Shown here: piece by piece, positions 1-13,445 of the stretch
How the letters are laid out: each line of letters starts with the position of its first letter
Position numbering within the stretch: the first letter of the stretch is position 1
Source: Ampelomyces quisqualis
Lineage: Eukaryota > Ascomycota > Dothideomycetes > Pleosporales > Phaeosphaeriaceae
NCBI GenBank assembly: GCA_018398575.1
Contig: JAGTXZ010000020.1
Span: 2,930,888-2,994,887 of the forward strand
Length of the DNA stretch: 64,000 nt
Reading direction: 5' to 3'
Notes under the pieces: generated by a model
Told to the model about the DNA's origin: nothing
Database searches by the model: none
What the model saw: only the letters and a program-made list of their open reading frames with translations
Program-made: the position numbers and the translations under genes

Positions 1-171
1 TTGCCTAGCCCTTTACCTTCTTAGAAAGAGCTTAGTCTAGCCTTACTACCTCTTTATAGACTAGCACGCACAGAGAGTATATAAACTCCTTCTGTAACTA
101 GTAGAGAAGCTTAAGAAATACAACTCTTTTTAGCACCTTATTATTCTATCTTTGCAGGCTAGCCTATAACA
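1..171 (+). repeat. Partial LTR of Gypsy-A retrotransposon (runs off window edge)
   Basis: This is the reverse complement of the 187-bp LTRs at 6064-6250 and 11617-11803. It ends in the same TATAACA terminus and lacks only about the first 16 bases, which lie beyond the window edge. Relative to those copies it is in the opposite orientation. Whether it is a solo LTR or the 3' LTR of an element outside the window cannot be decided here. Confidence 0.85.
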
Positions 172-1551
172 TATAAGGCATTCTTTCTTAAAGAAGTAGT
201 AATTCTCTACTAGTAGGGCTTTAATTAGTTCTAAAGAGTTAATATTTAAGAGAGCACTAATAAAGTAAACTAAAATAATAAAAACTACAGACTCTAGCTA
301 GATACAGACGTATTTTTAGGCTAGTTTAGAGTTAATTAGGTAGTTTAGTTGTTTAGGTCCTAAACGTATACAAGATCTATTGTCTTATTAGGCAGCCTTA
401 ACCTTACTAACGTCTTATTCTCTTTAGCTAAGGATATTAGCTTTCTTGTTTAACTTACTAGGCGTGTATTTAATGCAAAAATTAAAAGAGGCAATAACCT
501 CTACCTATTAGGCTTAACGTGTATTAAGAACCTTTGTACTTATAAAGTATTCTAAGGAGTAATAGTCTAAATACACTTAGATTTAGCTCTATATAGAAGT
601 AAGCTTAGCTTTCTACTTCTTAAAATCTTCTAAGAAAGTAAATAGTTCTTTGTTATATATTTTCTAATTAAGTTTAGCTCTAAATAGAGCGTAACTAAAG
701 AAGGCTACAGAATACTACTTATTATTAGAGTGCCTTTAAGAAAGTACTTCTACTATTACTTTATCTAACGCGTTAGTTTCTAATTTTATGTTATACTTAG
801 AATAGAAATAAGATAGCGTAGAAATAGCTAGAAGTAAGGCTTTAATCTAATTAAAAGCCTATTAGCAGTCTATAGTCTATTTAAAAGAGGTAGTAAGACT
901 CTAAAGCTTTATAATTAGTTTAGCTATACAAGAGAAATCTTTAATAAATTATTAATAGAAACTAGTAAAACTAAGAAATAACTTAACGCTAGTAACTATA
1001 GTAGGTTTAGCCTAGTTACAGAGTGCTTCTACCTTGTTAGAGTTAACCTTAGTGCCCTAGTTTATTAAAACGTAACTTAGATACTTTATGTAAGTTATAT
1101 AGAATTTACTCTTCTAAATGTTTACTTAGAGTCTTATAGTACGTAGGCGCTCTAGAACCTTTTAGACGTATTTCTAGTATAAATTTATATTCTTAGATTA
1201 GATTAGAATATTGTTAAGATATATAATACAGAAATTATTAAGATAATTAATTAGTATATTATTTATATAATACTAATACATAGCTAGCCTATTACATAAG
1301 CTAAAAGAAAGCACCTTGCACTTATAGGTACTATAATAGGTCTAGAACATAGTATACTCTTTAGAGTTAGAATCTATACAAATTTTGTTAAAGGCAGCTC
1401 TAATATTAAACTTAGTAAAGATCTTAGCTTTAGAGAGGCATAATAACAGCTTATTAATACAAGAGATTAGATAAACGTTCTTGCGTATAAGAGCGTTAAT
1501 CTTCTAGTAGTCTATATAGATATATATATCTCTATTTAGTTTGCGTATACA
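172..1551 (-). mobile_element. Inverted, RIP-degraded pol fragment of Gypsy-B family
   Basis: The minus strand reads like the plus strand of the Gypsy-B pol region further right, roughly 15.6-17.0 kb. The degenerate reverse transcriptase core and the flanking thumb-like region near 1200-1270 match the region around 15.90-15.97 kb. It carries many stops and is TpA-rich. It looks like an older copy into which the complete Gypsy-B element with its 5' LTR at 1552 later inserted. Confidence 0.7.
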
Positions 1552-1851
1552 TGTAACAAGTACATACAAACATATGTTATATCTAATACCTTATAAAGGC
1601 TTAGTAACAGATTATGTAGAGAGATAGTAGATTAGAACTAATAGCGCTCTAACAGCGCTCTAACTTAGCTTCTACGCCTACTATAAATATAAGCCTATAG
1701 CATTAGATAGAGGACAAGTTTCTCTTGTCCTTTTGTACAAGACCTATAGGTGTATAGCTAATCTAGAATCTCTAATACAACACGCACTCCTATATGCCTC
1801 TGATACGTATCTAATTTAATCTTAATAGCTGTACCTACCTACGTTGTTACA
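1552..1851 (+). repeat. 5' LTR of Gypsy-B (300 bp)
   Basis: The LTR has inverted termini TGTAAC/GTTACA. The part from about 1552 to 1738 is repeated, with transitions, at 19490-19679. Confidence 0.75.
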
Positions 1852-2295
1852 TTACAAGAGAAACTTTGTTCTGCTAGTAATAGCATTTAGATAATATTAC
1901 AAATTACTTTTAAAAAGATTGCGTTAAAACACACAGAACAATATCTAAATTAGATCTATTTGCAACCTTAAATCTATTAAACACAGTTAAGATCCCTTAG
2001 ATCTCTTAACAGCTAAAGCCTTTAGGTTTAGATCTTTCTATTAACACAACAGTTAGGATTACTTTAGTAAAAGTTGCGTTTAGCGCTATAATAGAAACTT
2101 AGAGACTATTAATAACCTAAGAGTATTAGAGGCAACGCTAATAACTCCCCCTAAAGAACTAACTCTAGAAGCCTTCTCTTAAGATAACTCTGTATTAAGT
2201 ATAATAACCTAGCAACAGAGTGCTAAAGCAAAAAAGATAGACACTAAGAAACCTCTTTGGCCTAAAGCTAGACCTATACTTCTACCTAATATTAC

Positions 2296-2502
2296 TGTTA
2301 AAAAGATAAGATATTACGTAGAATTAATAGTTGTAATTATTGTATTATAGTTTATCTCTTCTCTGTTCTCTATGTGTGTGCTACGTTTTATCTGGCTTTA
2401 GATAGGGCCCCTGCGCTAATTCTTAGCAGGTTAATTGCCTTAACACTACTAATCTTATTAGGTTAGTTCTAGTCTGCTATCTATAATACCTTCTATTTAA
2501 CA
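2296..2502 (-). repeat. 3' LTR of Copia-1
   Basis: 207 bp, starting TGTTAA and ending TTAACA. It is near-identical to 13239-13445, 19680-19886 and 24883-25089, apart from scattered transitions. Confidence 0.9.
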
Positions 2503-5500
2503 TACTCTTTTAGCTTAGAAGCTAGGTTGCAAGCTAGACAGACTAGTTAATTGGCTTGTAAGGCCCTCTAGCTGCTATTTGCAATAATACTAATTTTAGT
2601 TCTGCTCTATAGACTAGTTAATTAGCTTATATTGTAAGGCCCTCTAGCTGTTTCTGCAGCAATTTAAGTTTAGCTTCTTTTAGCATAGCCTCTTTGCGCT
2701 TAACAAGTCTTAGCTAATTAAGGAAACTACTCTACTTATTAGGTAGCAGTGCTTTAGTAAAACTGTCTGCTATTATATTGTTAGATAGTACGTACTCTAC
2801 CTTAATTATCTTTTAGATAACTTCTTGTTATAGCTAGTAATTGTAAATGTTAACGTGCCTAAGCTTAGTTTAAAGCCTAGCTACGTCTTTATTTACTAGA
2901 CGTATTATCTAGGTATTATTACATTTAATTATAATAATTAGATTGCTTAATATTACTTATAGCTTCTTTAGCAATTGCAACATAAATATTGCCTCTTTAG
3001 CTACTTAGAACAAAGTAAGTAGTTCTACCTCTATTGTTAACGTAGTAACTATATCTTACTTACTTACTCTCTAAGCAACTAGTCTGCTAAATAGCTTAAT
3101 TGCGTATCTTTATAAGCTCTTTTAATTAAGTGTGTTGTCTGCAAACAACGCGTTACTAGCTACCTTAAAACCTTTTCCTTTGCTAAGTTTTAAGGCTAGA
3201 GTTTTTATTTGCCTTAGGTAGAAGAGTACTTAGTTAGCTGCATCTTAATGTTTAGTGCTTAGGTTAATAAAGAAGCAAGCAAGCTAGAATGTTGCAAATG
3301 CTATATTAGGTTAAGTTGTAACTGCTACAAAGAGTAGTAAGCTAATCTTTTACTAGTACTTGTTAATCTTAGCAGGCTCTTTAAGTCTGTTTTTTAGCTT
3401 TAGCTTAATGCTTACTATTAAAGTATTATGTTAGAGGTCTTGTTAAGTAGCAAGTTAGCTAATCTTGTACGCGTATACTACTTATAAAAGTTAGACTATC
3501 TTATAAGAGTAATCTTAGGATACTTCTATGCTAAGAAACTATTAGAGATTGTCTTTACCTATGTATAAGTATCTTTTCTTAATTAAATTAATAGCTTTTG
3601 TTGCTTCTTGTTGTTGTTTTAAATAGTACGTAATAATAATATTATCTACGTAAAAGAAGATAATTACTCTCTTTTTAATTATATAGTATAGCTTCTAAGG
3701 TATTTGTTTAAATCTAATCTAGGCTAGTGTTGCTGTAAATTCTTTCTGCTAGAGTAATAGCAATATTTATAGGCTATAGAGTGCCTTTTATACTCTAAGT
3801 AATGTGCTAGGCTTCTAATATCCTCTAAGCATTCTTATATAAATCTCTTAGTTAATTGTAGTATATACAAAAGCATTAGTAATGTTATATTGTTTTAGTT
3901 CTAGGTTATGTTTAGCAGTAATTACTATAAGTATTCTAAACAATTGTTTTGCTAGTGTTACTGCGTATATATCTTAAGATGTAATGTTATATTATTAGTT
4001 CTCTTATACTATAAGCCTTACTTTGTATTTAATAAGGTAGTAGTGTTTATTAAGTTTGGATATATAGACTTATATATAATCTAAGATCTAGTATCCTAAT
4101 TTTTAGACTAGTTCTGCTAGAAGCTCTGTCTAAGACTTTATTTGTTAATAGCTCTTAAGGTGCGTTTGTTTAGCTTTCTTAAACATCTTGTATAGAAAGG
4201 GTTCCTCTAATTTTAAGTGTACTGTTAGTAATAGTAGTAGCTAGTTGCAATAGAGCTTAATTCTCTTTGTTATTAGTTATTTAAGTTAAGCCTTATTAAT
4301 TAGCTTACTCTTGTATTAACTAATATGTCTTAAGTTAGTGCTTACTATAAAGGCAGCTGCCTAAAGGATAGTTATTAAAGTAGCTTAAGTAGATGCGTCT
4401 GCCTTTGCATTCTTATCTCTTCCTAAATAAGAAAGGCTGCTAGTAGTAGTGTTAGAGGTAGTAATAGATATGCCTCTAGAACTCTTTTACTCTAATAGTA
4501 GATAGGCTGCTGCCTTTGTAAAGTATTCTCTTAAGTAGTATTGTTTTTATAGAACGTTTTAGTTTTAAGTTGTTAGCTATAAGTGCCTAAGAGTTTAATT
4601 GTCCTTATTAAAGTTACAATTTCTTTAAGAGTGTTATATATAAGGTTGTCTATTAGGTCCTTAGTTTTGCTATTAAAAATTATTTCTTTATTAAATACTA
4701 TGTTGTAGGTACTTATAACTTTAGCTATAGATAGGATCTAGATGTAGTAGATATTTGTTAACTAGTATTCTACTAGGTATCTAATCTAGGCCTTTAGATC
4801 TAGCTGTTGTAGCCTTAACTTTCCTTAATAGGTATTATCTGTTATAGCATAGGCTTTGCATCTGTACACTCTAAGATAAGCTTAGTTTAGTTTTTAGAGT
4901 CTTGTAACTATGCTGTTTATAGCTGCTACGCGCGTAAAGAATATTTTGTAGAGCGTCTTTTACTTGTTTAGATAGTTTAGCGTTTAATTGTATAAGTATA
5001 CTGCTACTCTAGTAATTTCTAGCTAGAGTTCTTATAGAAGATTTGCATCTAGTTAAATTGCGCGTGCCTTCTCTTTTATTATACTTTCTAAGCGTTTAGC
5101 TCTTCTGTTCTAAGCTTGTGTATCTAGAGCTAAAGGCTTAAGTCTAATAGATTAGGACGTGCACTATCTTTTAACTTCTTGTTTAATAGTAACAATTTTG
5201 TTATTTGTCTTAATTACTTTAACTATAATATTAAATTGCTTCCTTATAAATTAGACAAAAGGCTAAGTAAGCGTATAATTAAGTGTGCTAGCCTATTGTC
5301 TTTAAAGTAGAAGTCCTACACGTGTCTTAAGTACTAGTAGGTAATAAGCATCTAACTCTTTTCCTTTATATAGCTGCCTGCTTTGTATTTGTAGAAATCT
5401 ATTGCAATTCTTTTGCTAGAACTCTTGTTGTTTAATTGCAGTGCTCTGCGTATTTAGCGTTTTAATTTTAATTTGCTGTAGGTGTTGCACTGTATAGTAG

Positions 5501-6063
5501 TAATACTTATAATCTTTACTTTCTTAGATTGTTGTACAAGGTGCTTAATAGCTACTAGCTTTAGATAGCCTAGGCGTTTGTGCTATATAATTGCTATTAT
5601 CTACTGTAACTATCTCTTAGATTAGTTTTTGCGTACATAAAAGGCAGCATTTAATTCTACTAAGTTCTTAATAACCTACTAGCTATGTTGTTCTAATAGG
5701 GTAGCTATAATTGTTCTATCCTATTGTCTAAGGCTAGTTAGGTCTTCTTAATTTTCCTACTATATACCTTGTAGTTAGAGTAATCTAAATAAGATTAGAC
5801 TGCAGAGAAAATCTAGGCACTATGCTATATTATTAAGGTAAAGGGTCTGTTTCCCTTGTGTTTCTTCTATAGCAATAATAACTGCTCTATATCTCTATAT
5901 TAGGATTTTTATGTTTCTTGCCTAGATATAGTCTCCTGTTACTAGTAGGTAGAGATGCTTTATCCTTAAGAGATTGTTGCAAATATGTGTTGTTAAGCTA
6001 GAATCTAAGATAAATGTATTTTTTAACAAATATCCTTAATTACTTATAGCAAATGCTGCATTT

Positions 6064-6250
6064 TGTTATAGGCTAGCCCGCAAAGATAGAACAATAAGGT
6101 ACTAGAAAGAGTTGTATTCCTTAAGCTTCTCTACTAGTTACAGAAGGGGTTTATATACCCTCTGTACGTACTAGTCTATAAAGAGGTAGTAAGGCTAGAC
6201 TAAGCTCTTCCTAAGAAGGCAAAGGGCTAGGCAAAGCCTAGCCTATTACA
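6064..6250 (-). repeat. 3' LTR of Gypsy-A
   Basis: 187-bp LTR with termini TGTTATA and TATTACA. It is matched by 11617-11803, by 60460-60646 and by the inverted partial copy at 1-171. Confidence 0.9.
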
Positions 6251-9200
6251 TACCTCTTTACTTACCCTCTTCTTAATATAGAAGCCTATATTATTGTAAT
6301 GTAGCAATTGCGTTACGCAAATAGGCTAAGGTTGTTCTAGTGCTACTTGTTGCCTAGCTGCCTGCTGTGCGTGTACGTCTATACGCCTACTGTAATTTTG
6401 TGTTAGCGCTTAGCTAGCTCTGTTCTAGTTCTTGTACTACTAACACTATTCTTCTTTAGTCTCCCTCCTACCTTTAGACTACGCCTAGACTGTATACTAA
6501 CTGCACCTGCTTCTCTAACAATTAACCTGTTAATTGTTTTCTAATGTTGTCTCCTGCGCGCTCTAAGCGCTTTCTCTCTAACCTTGTTACACCCTTAAGG
6601 CGCTGTTGCCCTTTGTTAGAGATTAGGCCTAAGCTATTGTGTCTTTGTTATACTCTTAGGCTAACTTCTTAGAGTCTTCTATAAAAGCCTAGCTGTCTCT
6701 AGATAGTTGCCTCTTTAGAGCCTAAAATAAATTTCCTATAGCCTACGTAGCTCTAAATTTGTGTGCTTGTTATCTCTTAAGTAATATTGCCTTATAAACG
6801 CTTTGTCTAGTTGCCTTTAAATGTGTAAAGTGCTTTTGTATTAAGAAAGTTCTTCTTTAGGTGCTATAATAGTGTAAGCTATCTCTTTTACTTAACTAGC
6901 ACTTGTTTCTTGTTGCAGCCTTATACGTTTTTCTCTTAGAGTATTTCTTCTACTTTCTATTTGCGCAGATCTTTGTTCTTGTCCTCTAGTTCTAGCGCTA
7001 GTTCTAGTCTAGAGTCTTAGAAGACTTGGCTTAGGAGTAGGTCTTTAGAGGCTAGTTTAACAAGGTTAACGTGCACTATTTTATAAAGGCTTCCTAGTAA
7101 ATCTAAAGTAACTGTAAGTAGCGTTAGCACAGCTACTATAGTGTACTTTACTTGTAGCTAGTCTAACTTTTTGCTTTACTATACTGTTTTAACGTTTCTT
7201 ATTAAGAACTACACTCTATCTCTAACCTAATATTAGCGTGCTAGTTAACGTACCTAATCTGTAGCCTCTTGTTATTTCTGCTAAGTATACAAGATTACTA
7301 CTTAGGCTATTTCTATTCCTTCTTGTAGGTAGCGCACAAACTAGATAGCCTTTTCCTTTACTATTATATAAAACACTTGTTAGATATGCTTAGGCTAAAT
7401 AGGTAGTATATTATATTTGTTTAGCAGTAAATTAGAGCTAACACTAGTTGCAGAGAAGTTCCTGTTGTTAAGCGCTAGCTAGTAAGTAGCAAGGCACTAG
7501 AGCTAATTTGTTTAGAAAAGGTTTATTATAACCTTTAAGACTAATTGTACTTCTTAGTTAGCTTATTCTGTGCTGCTGTCTGTTTAAGGATAGTGTGCTG
7601 TAGACAGAAGTTATTTAACTCTAATAAGCTTGCATAGAGTTTTCTAGAATCTCTCTAGCTAGTATAAGCTGCAGTTGCTAATTATACTGCTTAAGAAACT
7701 GTAAAACTGCTACTAGACTTCTTTAAATTGCTCTGCGCACTCTTTAGCCTTTATTAACAGTATAGCTTCTAGTTGCACGTATTTAGACAGCCTATCTGTA
7801 ATAACTAAGAGATATTAAGAGGAGGCTTTGTAAGCTTGTAAAAGATTTACTATAAAATCTATAGAGATTTAAGCCTAGTATTAATCTGCAACTAGGATTA
7901 GCTGTAAGAAACCTTATTATTAGAGGCAAGATATATAAGCTTTGTAACAATAATAGTTATAGATAAACCAAGTAACGTCTGCAGCTATCCTATCCTAATA
8001 ATAGTCTCTATATAAGATCTAAAATATTCTATTTTTACTTAAGTAACTAGCTAAGTTTAAGTTGTGCGCTTACTAAATAACTGTTATAGTAAGTAGCTCT
8101 TACCTTAGCAGCTATATTATGCTTCTCTACTAAAGCGCGCTATGCGCAAAGACGTTGCAGTTACTAACTTATTAATTTGTCTTAGCTTCTAATAGAAATA
8201 CTCTAGCGCTCTAGCGTACTACTTACAGACAAGCTTAATATGTCTTATCCTAGTGCATAGCCTTATTCTAAAGCTCTTGTATATACTAGTCTAAGAAGAG
8301 AAGATCTTCTAGAAAAAGTAGACAGTCCTTCTTATAGAGCTGTGTAGACGCAGACTAGATAGAGAGTAGAGTTATAACGCGCTCTAGTTGCAGCATGTAA
8401 CTCTGCGTATCCTACTTACACTAGCTTAGCGCGTCTAGATAAGTAGTAAGGCGCTCTAGGTAGTACTAAAAGTAAAAGTAGAATTTAGATAGCAGTTCTA
8501 ACTAATATTGTTGTTGCTTTATAAGTAATTGCGTAGTTATAAAGTATTCTAGATTCTTATAGTCTATAAGAATAGTAAATAGCTTGTAGACACTTTAAAG
8601 CTCTAGCGTCTATACTTTAAGGCATTTAATAACTACTGTAAGCTTCTTATTATAGATAGTATAGTTGCGTTATGCTAGTAATAAGAATGCAGAGTAGTAT
8701 GCAACAGAGTAAAGCACTCTATTAACGTTCTGCAAGAAGTACTTCTTAAGAGCACTCTTAGAGCTATCTGCTTTTACTATTATAGGCTGTGCAGAGTCTT
8801 ACTAAGTTAGGACTAGTTTAGAGCTAAAGATACGCTTTAAGCAGTTAAACGCGTGTTACGCTTTAGTTGTCTATAGAAAGGCAGCGTTCTTCTTTGTTAA
8901 CGCATGCAAGAGAGCTGTAACGCTAGAGAAATTTAGTATAAAGTCTCTATAGAAGTTAGTAAACCTAAGGAAACTCTAGACTTCTTAAGAGGATGTTAGG
9001 GGCTCTTATTCTGTAATAGCCTGTACCTTAGTAGAGTTAGGCTAGACAGCTTATCCTGCCTTAATAATATATCTTAGATACTTAACTGTCTTTATTGCAA
9101 AAGTACACTTCTTAAAGTCTAGGTATAGACAAGCGTTGCAGAGAAGTTAGAGAACCTATTGCACTTTACTATAGTAGTCTTTAAGTAAACTGCTAGAGTA

Positions 9201-11616
9201 GATAAGCACGTTATCTAGGTATACTGTAGTAAAGTCCTCTAGTGTTTTTTTAAGAGTAGTATTAATGTAACGCTAAAAAGAAGAAGGTGCACTAAAAAGT
9301 CTTATAGGACAAATAAGCTACTTAAAGAGGCTAAAGCGTGTGTAAAATACTGTAAAGTGCTTATCTCTTACTATAACTCTTATTTAGTAGAAGGCTAAGT
9401 AAACATTAACTTTTATAAACTACTTTGCCTAAGAGAGTGTATAAAAGGTTTCTTTGATTAATAAGAGTAGGTATTAATCTACCTTTGTAATTTTGTTTAG
9501 AGCTTAGTAGTTAACATAGAGGCGCTATATACCTAAAGCCTTCTTTACTAGTAAAACTAGAGCCTCTACTGCAGAAGAGCTAGCGCAGATCTAGCCTTTA
9601 TCTAAAAGGTCTGTAACTTGCTATTGTAGCTCTATTAGCTAATTGCAAGGCATAAAGTATAACAGACCCTAAGAAAGGTCTAGAGTCTTCTTATCTTTGC
9701 TTAGTTAGAGTTAGATATAATAGTCTATTTAGCCTCTGTGTAGAAGCAGACTAAAGGTAGAGCGTTTGTTAAAAATATCTGCAAAGTCTAAGATCTGCAG
9801 TAGAAGTAAAGTTATTAATATCTACTTCTTAGGTAACTTGCTTAACATGTTTGTTATAGTATAAATACTAGTTACAGCAAATATTATGCAGCGCTTTTGT
9901 AACTTAGAATAGTTACAAAACTTTTATGTTACCTTAGTAGCGCTAATCTCTTTTAGAGGTAGTAGAGCAGTGCAGTAGGCCTTCTCTTTTATAAGTAGGT
10001 TTCTAGCCTACTTAATAGTTATTGTGCTGTTAGTCGCATAAATAGCTACTCTTTTATAGGCTAGCTATAGTTTTCTTAGGATTAAGTTGTAGGTAAGGCT
10101 AGAAACTAAGTAAGTAACTAATTGCAATTGCTAACTATTAATATTGTAGTCTAGAAACGCAATTTAAGTAATTAGCGTAGGCGTACTATTTATAGTAGCC
10201 TGCTTTAGGCATTATAGTAGAATATTAGTAGTGTGTACTCTTATTCTATCTGCTAGCGCAGCGTTAATAGCGCTGTAATACTTATATCTTATATCTACTA
10301 AAGCGTTAACGTTAGTAGCGCTGTCTAGTAACAGTAGAACAAAAAATAAGTTGCTGTTAAGGTAGTTAAGTAGCGTCTCTTATTCTCTGTCTCTTTTACT
10401 AACGTTATTTAAGGGGCACCTCTATCCCTCTAAGAAGGTAAGAGCTACTAGTTTTTTAAAATTTCTGTTAGAGCTTCTTTGCTGCGTAAAGCGCTAATAG
10501 CGTAGATCTATACTACATTTAGACAGCTCTACACGTAGTGTCCTTGCTTACTGTAACACGTATACAGATTACTATTACAACGCTACTTATAGAGCCTCTT
10601 AGAAACTTAGTTTTTTAACTAAAGTTAGCCTACACTATTTGCTTGCTAGGCCTTAACCTGTTTCTTTATTCTTAAACCTATACTAACTATAGATACTATT
10701 ACTATCTTAACGTCCCTGTTTAAGTCTTTCTTTACCTAGGTCCCTTCTTTTGTGTATAAGTGTTAATGCTCCTTAATAGCTGCAGTTTCTAAGTTAATTA
10801 TAATAGATTAATACTCTACTACTACCTAGTTGTAATTAGTATAGGAAACGCTGCAGTAAAGAGTAACTTGTTATAAAGAGTAGTTTAAGGCGCGTTGTAA
10901 TTTATTAAGTTGCTGTTTGTTATCTTATGTTGCCCTTCTATATTGTAAGAGAAAAGACTTAAAGCGCAGAAAGAAGTTAGTAAAGGACTTCTTCCTAGCC
11001 TAGCGCAGCCTTTCTAAAACTGCTTAAGCACGTTCTTTACTATGCTTATCTCTATAGTAAAAATTAAAATATTTTATAAAGTTTATAAAGTTCTAATTGC
11101 CTGCTTCTTCTCTACTAGCGTAGTAGAGAGTAACTTCCTGTTAGACCTTTAGCAACAAGTTAGCCTAAATAAAGGCATATTAGTCTTAGGCGCTCCTAAT
11201 AAAAGCAGAGTTAGTCTTAAGCTTATAGGTTATAGTAACCTTCTAGGCAGTAAAGCAAGACTTGTTGCCTAAAAACAGGTTGCCTAGAAGTAGCAGCTTG
11301 CGTTAGACTAGAGGAAGAGTAGAAGTAGTAAGTGTTAAATTTCTAGTAGTTTGCACGTTGTAAGGTGCTAAAGAAGGGTTTAGCGTAGAGGCTAAAGAAG
11401 AGGAAGAAGAGTTTGTAAGTTAAGTAACAAAGGACTAGAGTACTGTTCCTAGAGCGTTAATTTAGTTCTCTATAGCTTAAAGGCAACTGTCTAACAGAGC
11501 ACAGCAAGCCTAAAAGTTAGTTTAAGACTCTTGCCCTTTAGGCTCTAACTTAGTATTAGAGTGTTAGTTAGATAGAGCTATTCTGCAGTTGTTGTTGTAT
11601 TAGAAAGGAATATAAT

Positions 11617-11803
11617 TATTATAGGCTAGCCTACAAAGATAGAACAATAAAGTGCTAGAAAGAGTTGTATTTCTTAAGCTTCTCTACTAGTTATAGAAGG
11701 GGTTTATATACCCTCTGTGCGTACTAGTCTATAAAGAGGTAGTAAGGCTAGACTAAGCTCTTTCTAAGAAGGCAAAGGGCTAGGCAAAGCCTAGCCTATT
11801 ACA
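11617..11803 (-). repeat. 5' LTR of Gypsy-A
   Basis: Direct repeat of 6064-6250. The first dinucleotide on the plus strand is TA instead of TG, again a RIP-type transition. Confidence 0.9.
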
Positions 11804-13238
11804 CATTTATTATGCTTTTATTAAGTTAGGCTATTTTACGCCTATCTAGTTATTTAGTAGGCGTGTCTAGTGTCTAGGACGTCTTAATATAGGGTGTGCT
11901 TAACTATAATAACGTTGTAGTAGGTTTAGGTTGCTTCTACTTCTAGGACATCTCTTGTACTAGTTGCTATAAGCCTGTATTATATTTAAGTTTATACTAT
12001 ACTAGTTTTGTAACACTTCTATTTAGCTTAAACTATTTAGGTGCCTTAGCTAGGTCTATATAGTAGCAGTTAGATATCTTATAATACTGTTTATAGGCAG
12101 GACACATGTCTCTAGCTATTGCTGTATTTCTCTCTAGGAACTACTTAGTTTTAGTGCTTTAACTATCTATCTTTTGTTTATCTAATAACCTTAGGTTTTT
12201 TTATTAGTTTTTAATATTAGATAGCGCTCTTAATTCTACACTAAAGGCGTTTCTTTGTGTGTTTAAGTTAGATTTACTACTTGCTATATATAAGTCTTCT
12301 ACTGCAAAGGCGCTCTTTAGCTTCCTTCTTAATAGATAATAAAGACTTATATATTTACAGAAAAGTTTTATTATTTTCTTCTTATTTATAGCTTTCTTAT
12401 TGTAAACTAGCTCTTAGAACCTTGCAGTCTAGGTTAATGCTATTTTAGATACAGAGCTTAAGAAGTTATCTATTATAGCTTGTGTTTGTATAACTTTAGC
12501 TACCTTAAGAGTTTTAGCTTAAGTTACTACTTAATTGTATTTACTTAGCTATAGCTCTTAGTTTGTAGTAGAGCGCATAGGCTTAAGAGCAGTATAGTAT
12601 CTTTCTTATACTTGTACCTGTTCTTTATTAATGTCTACTCTAACTGTGTCTTAGAGGGCTGTTATTTACTTTTAGAGTGTTCTGTTTTTAGCGCAGTAGC
12701 TAAGCTATAAGTAGGGCGTTACTAACGTAAGAATATGTTTAACTGTCTTAGAGAGTTTATTGTTCTTCTCTTAGTAGTTCTTTTTTAATATCTTATATAA
12801 TTTAAGGCAAAGTTTATAGTCTTTGCAATTCTTCTTGTATACCTCTTGTCCTTTGTCTAATAGATCTAATATCTGTATTAGGGTTGTTAGTGTTTGTAAC
12901 GCAGTAATTAACATATCTACAGTATTCTACGTTGCCTCTTTTCTTTTTACTTAGACTGTCTGTAATAACGCTGCTAAAGAGCTGCTTATAATAGTTACTA
13001 GTTTATATTGCGCAACGTCTAGCAGCATTAGAATTACTAGTTGTATACGTTAGAGCTAAACTCTTTTAGGATTAGCTATTAGCTATATGCCTTATGCTTA
13101 GCACTTTATCTTAAGTTGTTAGTACTAGAAGATCTAATTGCTTGTGTTAGTAAGGATAACTGTTGCGTCTCTCTAGCTCTAGTTTGTTATTATTATTGCT
13201 TGTTTAATACTTATAGTAGAGGCAGTAAGACTCTTAAT

Positions 13239-13445
13239 TGTTAAATAGATAAGATATTACGTAGAATTAATAGTTGTAATTATTATATTGTAGTTTATCT
13301 CTTCTCTGTTCTCTATGTGTGTGCTATATTTTATCTGGCTTTAGATAGAGCTCTTGCGCTAATTCTTAGCAGGTTAATTGCCTTAACACTACTAATCTTA
13401 TTAGGTTAGTCCTAGTCTGCTATCTATAATGCCTTCTATTTAACA
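13239..13445 (-). repeat. 5' LTR of Copia-1
   Basis: 207 bp, a direct repeat of 2296-2502. It lies on the upstream side of the minus-strand coding region. Confidence 0.9.

Larger units (their letters stand above)
6064..11803 (-). mobile_element. Gypsy-A LTR retrotransposon nested in Copia-1
   Basis: The LTRs are 6064-6250 (3') and 11617-11803 (5'), each 187 bp. The element is flanked by a perfect 5-bp duplication CATTT at 6059-6063 and 11804-11808. The uninterrupted second Copia at about 23445 shows the empty site, which confirms the insertion point. The minus strand at 9210-9221 reads YLDN, the reverse transcriptase YLDD motif with one TpG to TpA change. Gag-like sequence with a decayed zinc knuckle lies near 10.5 kb and integrase-like sequence at 7-8.5 kb. 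All frames are broken. Confidence 0.9.
2296..13445 (-). mobile_element. Copia-1 LTR retrotransposon, RIP-degraded, split by nested Gypsy-A
   Basis: The LTRs are 2296-2502 (3') and 13239-13445 (5'), each 207 bp with TGTTAA/TTAACA termini. Removing the nested element at 6064-11803 leaves a 5.4-kb Copia collinear with the copy at 19680-25089. The minus strand at 3641-3652 reads YVDN, the Copia reverse transcriptase YVDD motif with one RIP-type change, so the coding strand is minus. Flanking pentamers ATTAC (2291-2295) and CTTAC (13446-13450) are probably a decayed target-site duplication. Many stops are present. Confidence 0.85.
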
